Source: Clostridiales bacterium (GTDB lineage: Bacteria > Bacillota > Clostridia > Christensenellales > CAG-138). From it: 5,531 bases of DNA. The number at the start of each line of letters is the position of its first letter. The first letter of the stretch is position 1. The position numbers were made by a program, and so were the translations under genes. Shown one piece after another: positions 5,457 to 5,531 of this stretch. The notes beneath the pieces were generated by a model, which saw only the letters and a program-made list of their open reading frames with translations, was not told the origin of the DNA and searched no databases. The stretch is from positions 1 to 5,531 of the forward strand of contig JAAZFD010000255.1 of the NCBI GenBank assembly GCA_012511925.1, written 5' to 3'.

Positions 5457-5531
5457 TCACTCCCACTCAATCGTTCCCGGGGGCTTAGCCGTTACTTTAT
5501 GCAACAATCGCATTTGGAGTAGGGTTTCTCC
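5457..5531 (-). pseudogene. guaA: guaA 3' end, copy 2 (remnant or true gene end, cut by the window)
   Basis: The last 24 codons and TGA of a guaA-like frame enter from the right edge and end VTAKPPGTIEWE. In GuaA this segment closes the dimerisation domain of GMP synthase, which converts XMP, glutamine and ATP to GMP. Because it shares with copy 1 the same non-GuaA-like sequence upstream (RLLHK where R-V-V-Y-D is expected), I favour a second tail remnant over the true gene end. A genuine but divergent guaA terminus cannot be excluded from the 75 bases visible. Confidence 0.5.

Larger units (their letters stand above)
5379..5531 (-). repeat. 77-bp tandem repeat carrying guaA 3' tails (probable attachment-site scars)
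   Basis: Unit 1 is 5379-5455 and unit 2 is 5456-5531, the latter cut one base short by the window edge. The units differ at one visible base (5416 A versus 5493 T), which is synonymous in the guaA reading (GTT or GTA, Val). On the minus strand each unit has about 36 bases of unrecognised sequence with small inverted repeats (GGAG/CTCC and ATGC/GCAT) followed by the 39-base guaA tail and stop. The 77-bp period is not a multiple of three, so this is not an in-frame protein repeat. The guaA 3' end is an established island integration site, and serial integration or excision scars are the most economical explanation. Confidence 0.8.

Noticed and set aside
5379..5531. CRISPR-like repeats at the right edge
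   Set aside because: The two units are directly adjacent with no spacers and contain a guaA coding tail.

Overview
The window looks like accessory DNA from a low-GC Firmicute, most likely an anaerobic Clostridia relative. The reasons are AT-rich coding sequence, strong GGAGG-type ribosome binding sites, and a small ACT-like protein related to the TM1266 family of [FeFe]-hydrogenase-associated proteins. No rRNA, tRNA, transposase or CRISPR array is visible.

Layout. (1) Positions 3-152 (+) hold the last 49 codons of a gene that runs in from the left. Its tail resembles the C-terminal R-x-x-x-P-x-x-W-x-L-A-x-x-G-x-I signature I associate with bacterial double-GTPases. (2) It overlaps by 11 bp a 907-codon gene (142-2865, +) whose first ~230 residues look like a GTPase-associated protein of the GAP1 kind, followed by a long helical body, a low-complexity linker and a C-terminal Ig-like domain. 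Together they look like a two-gene GTPase/effector-or-adaptor module of the sort found in defence islands. (3) A 306-bp non-coding stretch (2866-3171) holds a strong hairpin just after the stop codon, a second copy of its core 219 bp further on, and two other hairpins or inverted repeats between them. (4) A small ACT-like gene (3172-3426, -) has its own promoter candidate and ribosome binding site. (5) A DUF262 plus DUF1524 (GmrSD/SspE-like) nuclease gene (3529-5292, -) is a second probable defence gene. (6) The right edge (5379-5531) holds a 77-bp tandem repeat. Each unit ends, on the minus strand, with the coding tail of guaA (VTAKPPGTIEWE-stop), followed by an intrinsic-terminator-like hairpin at 5333-5365.

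Reading of the whole. The 3' end of guaA is a known integration hotspot for genomic islands. Two guaA tails in tandem, each preceded by sequence that does not look like GuaA, are best explained as attachment-site scars from one or more integrations. The two defence-like loci to the left fit a defence-island setting next to guaA. This is inference: no integrase lies in the window, and the intact guaA is not seen.
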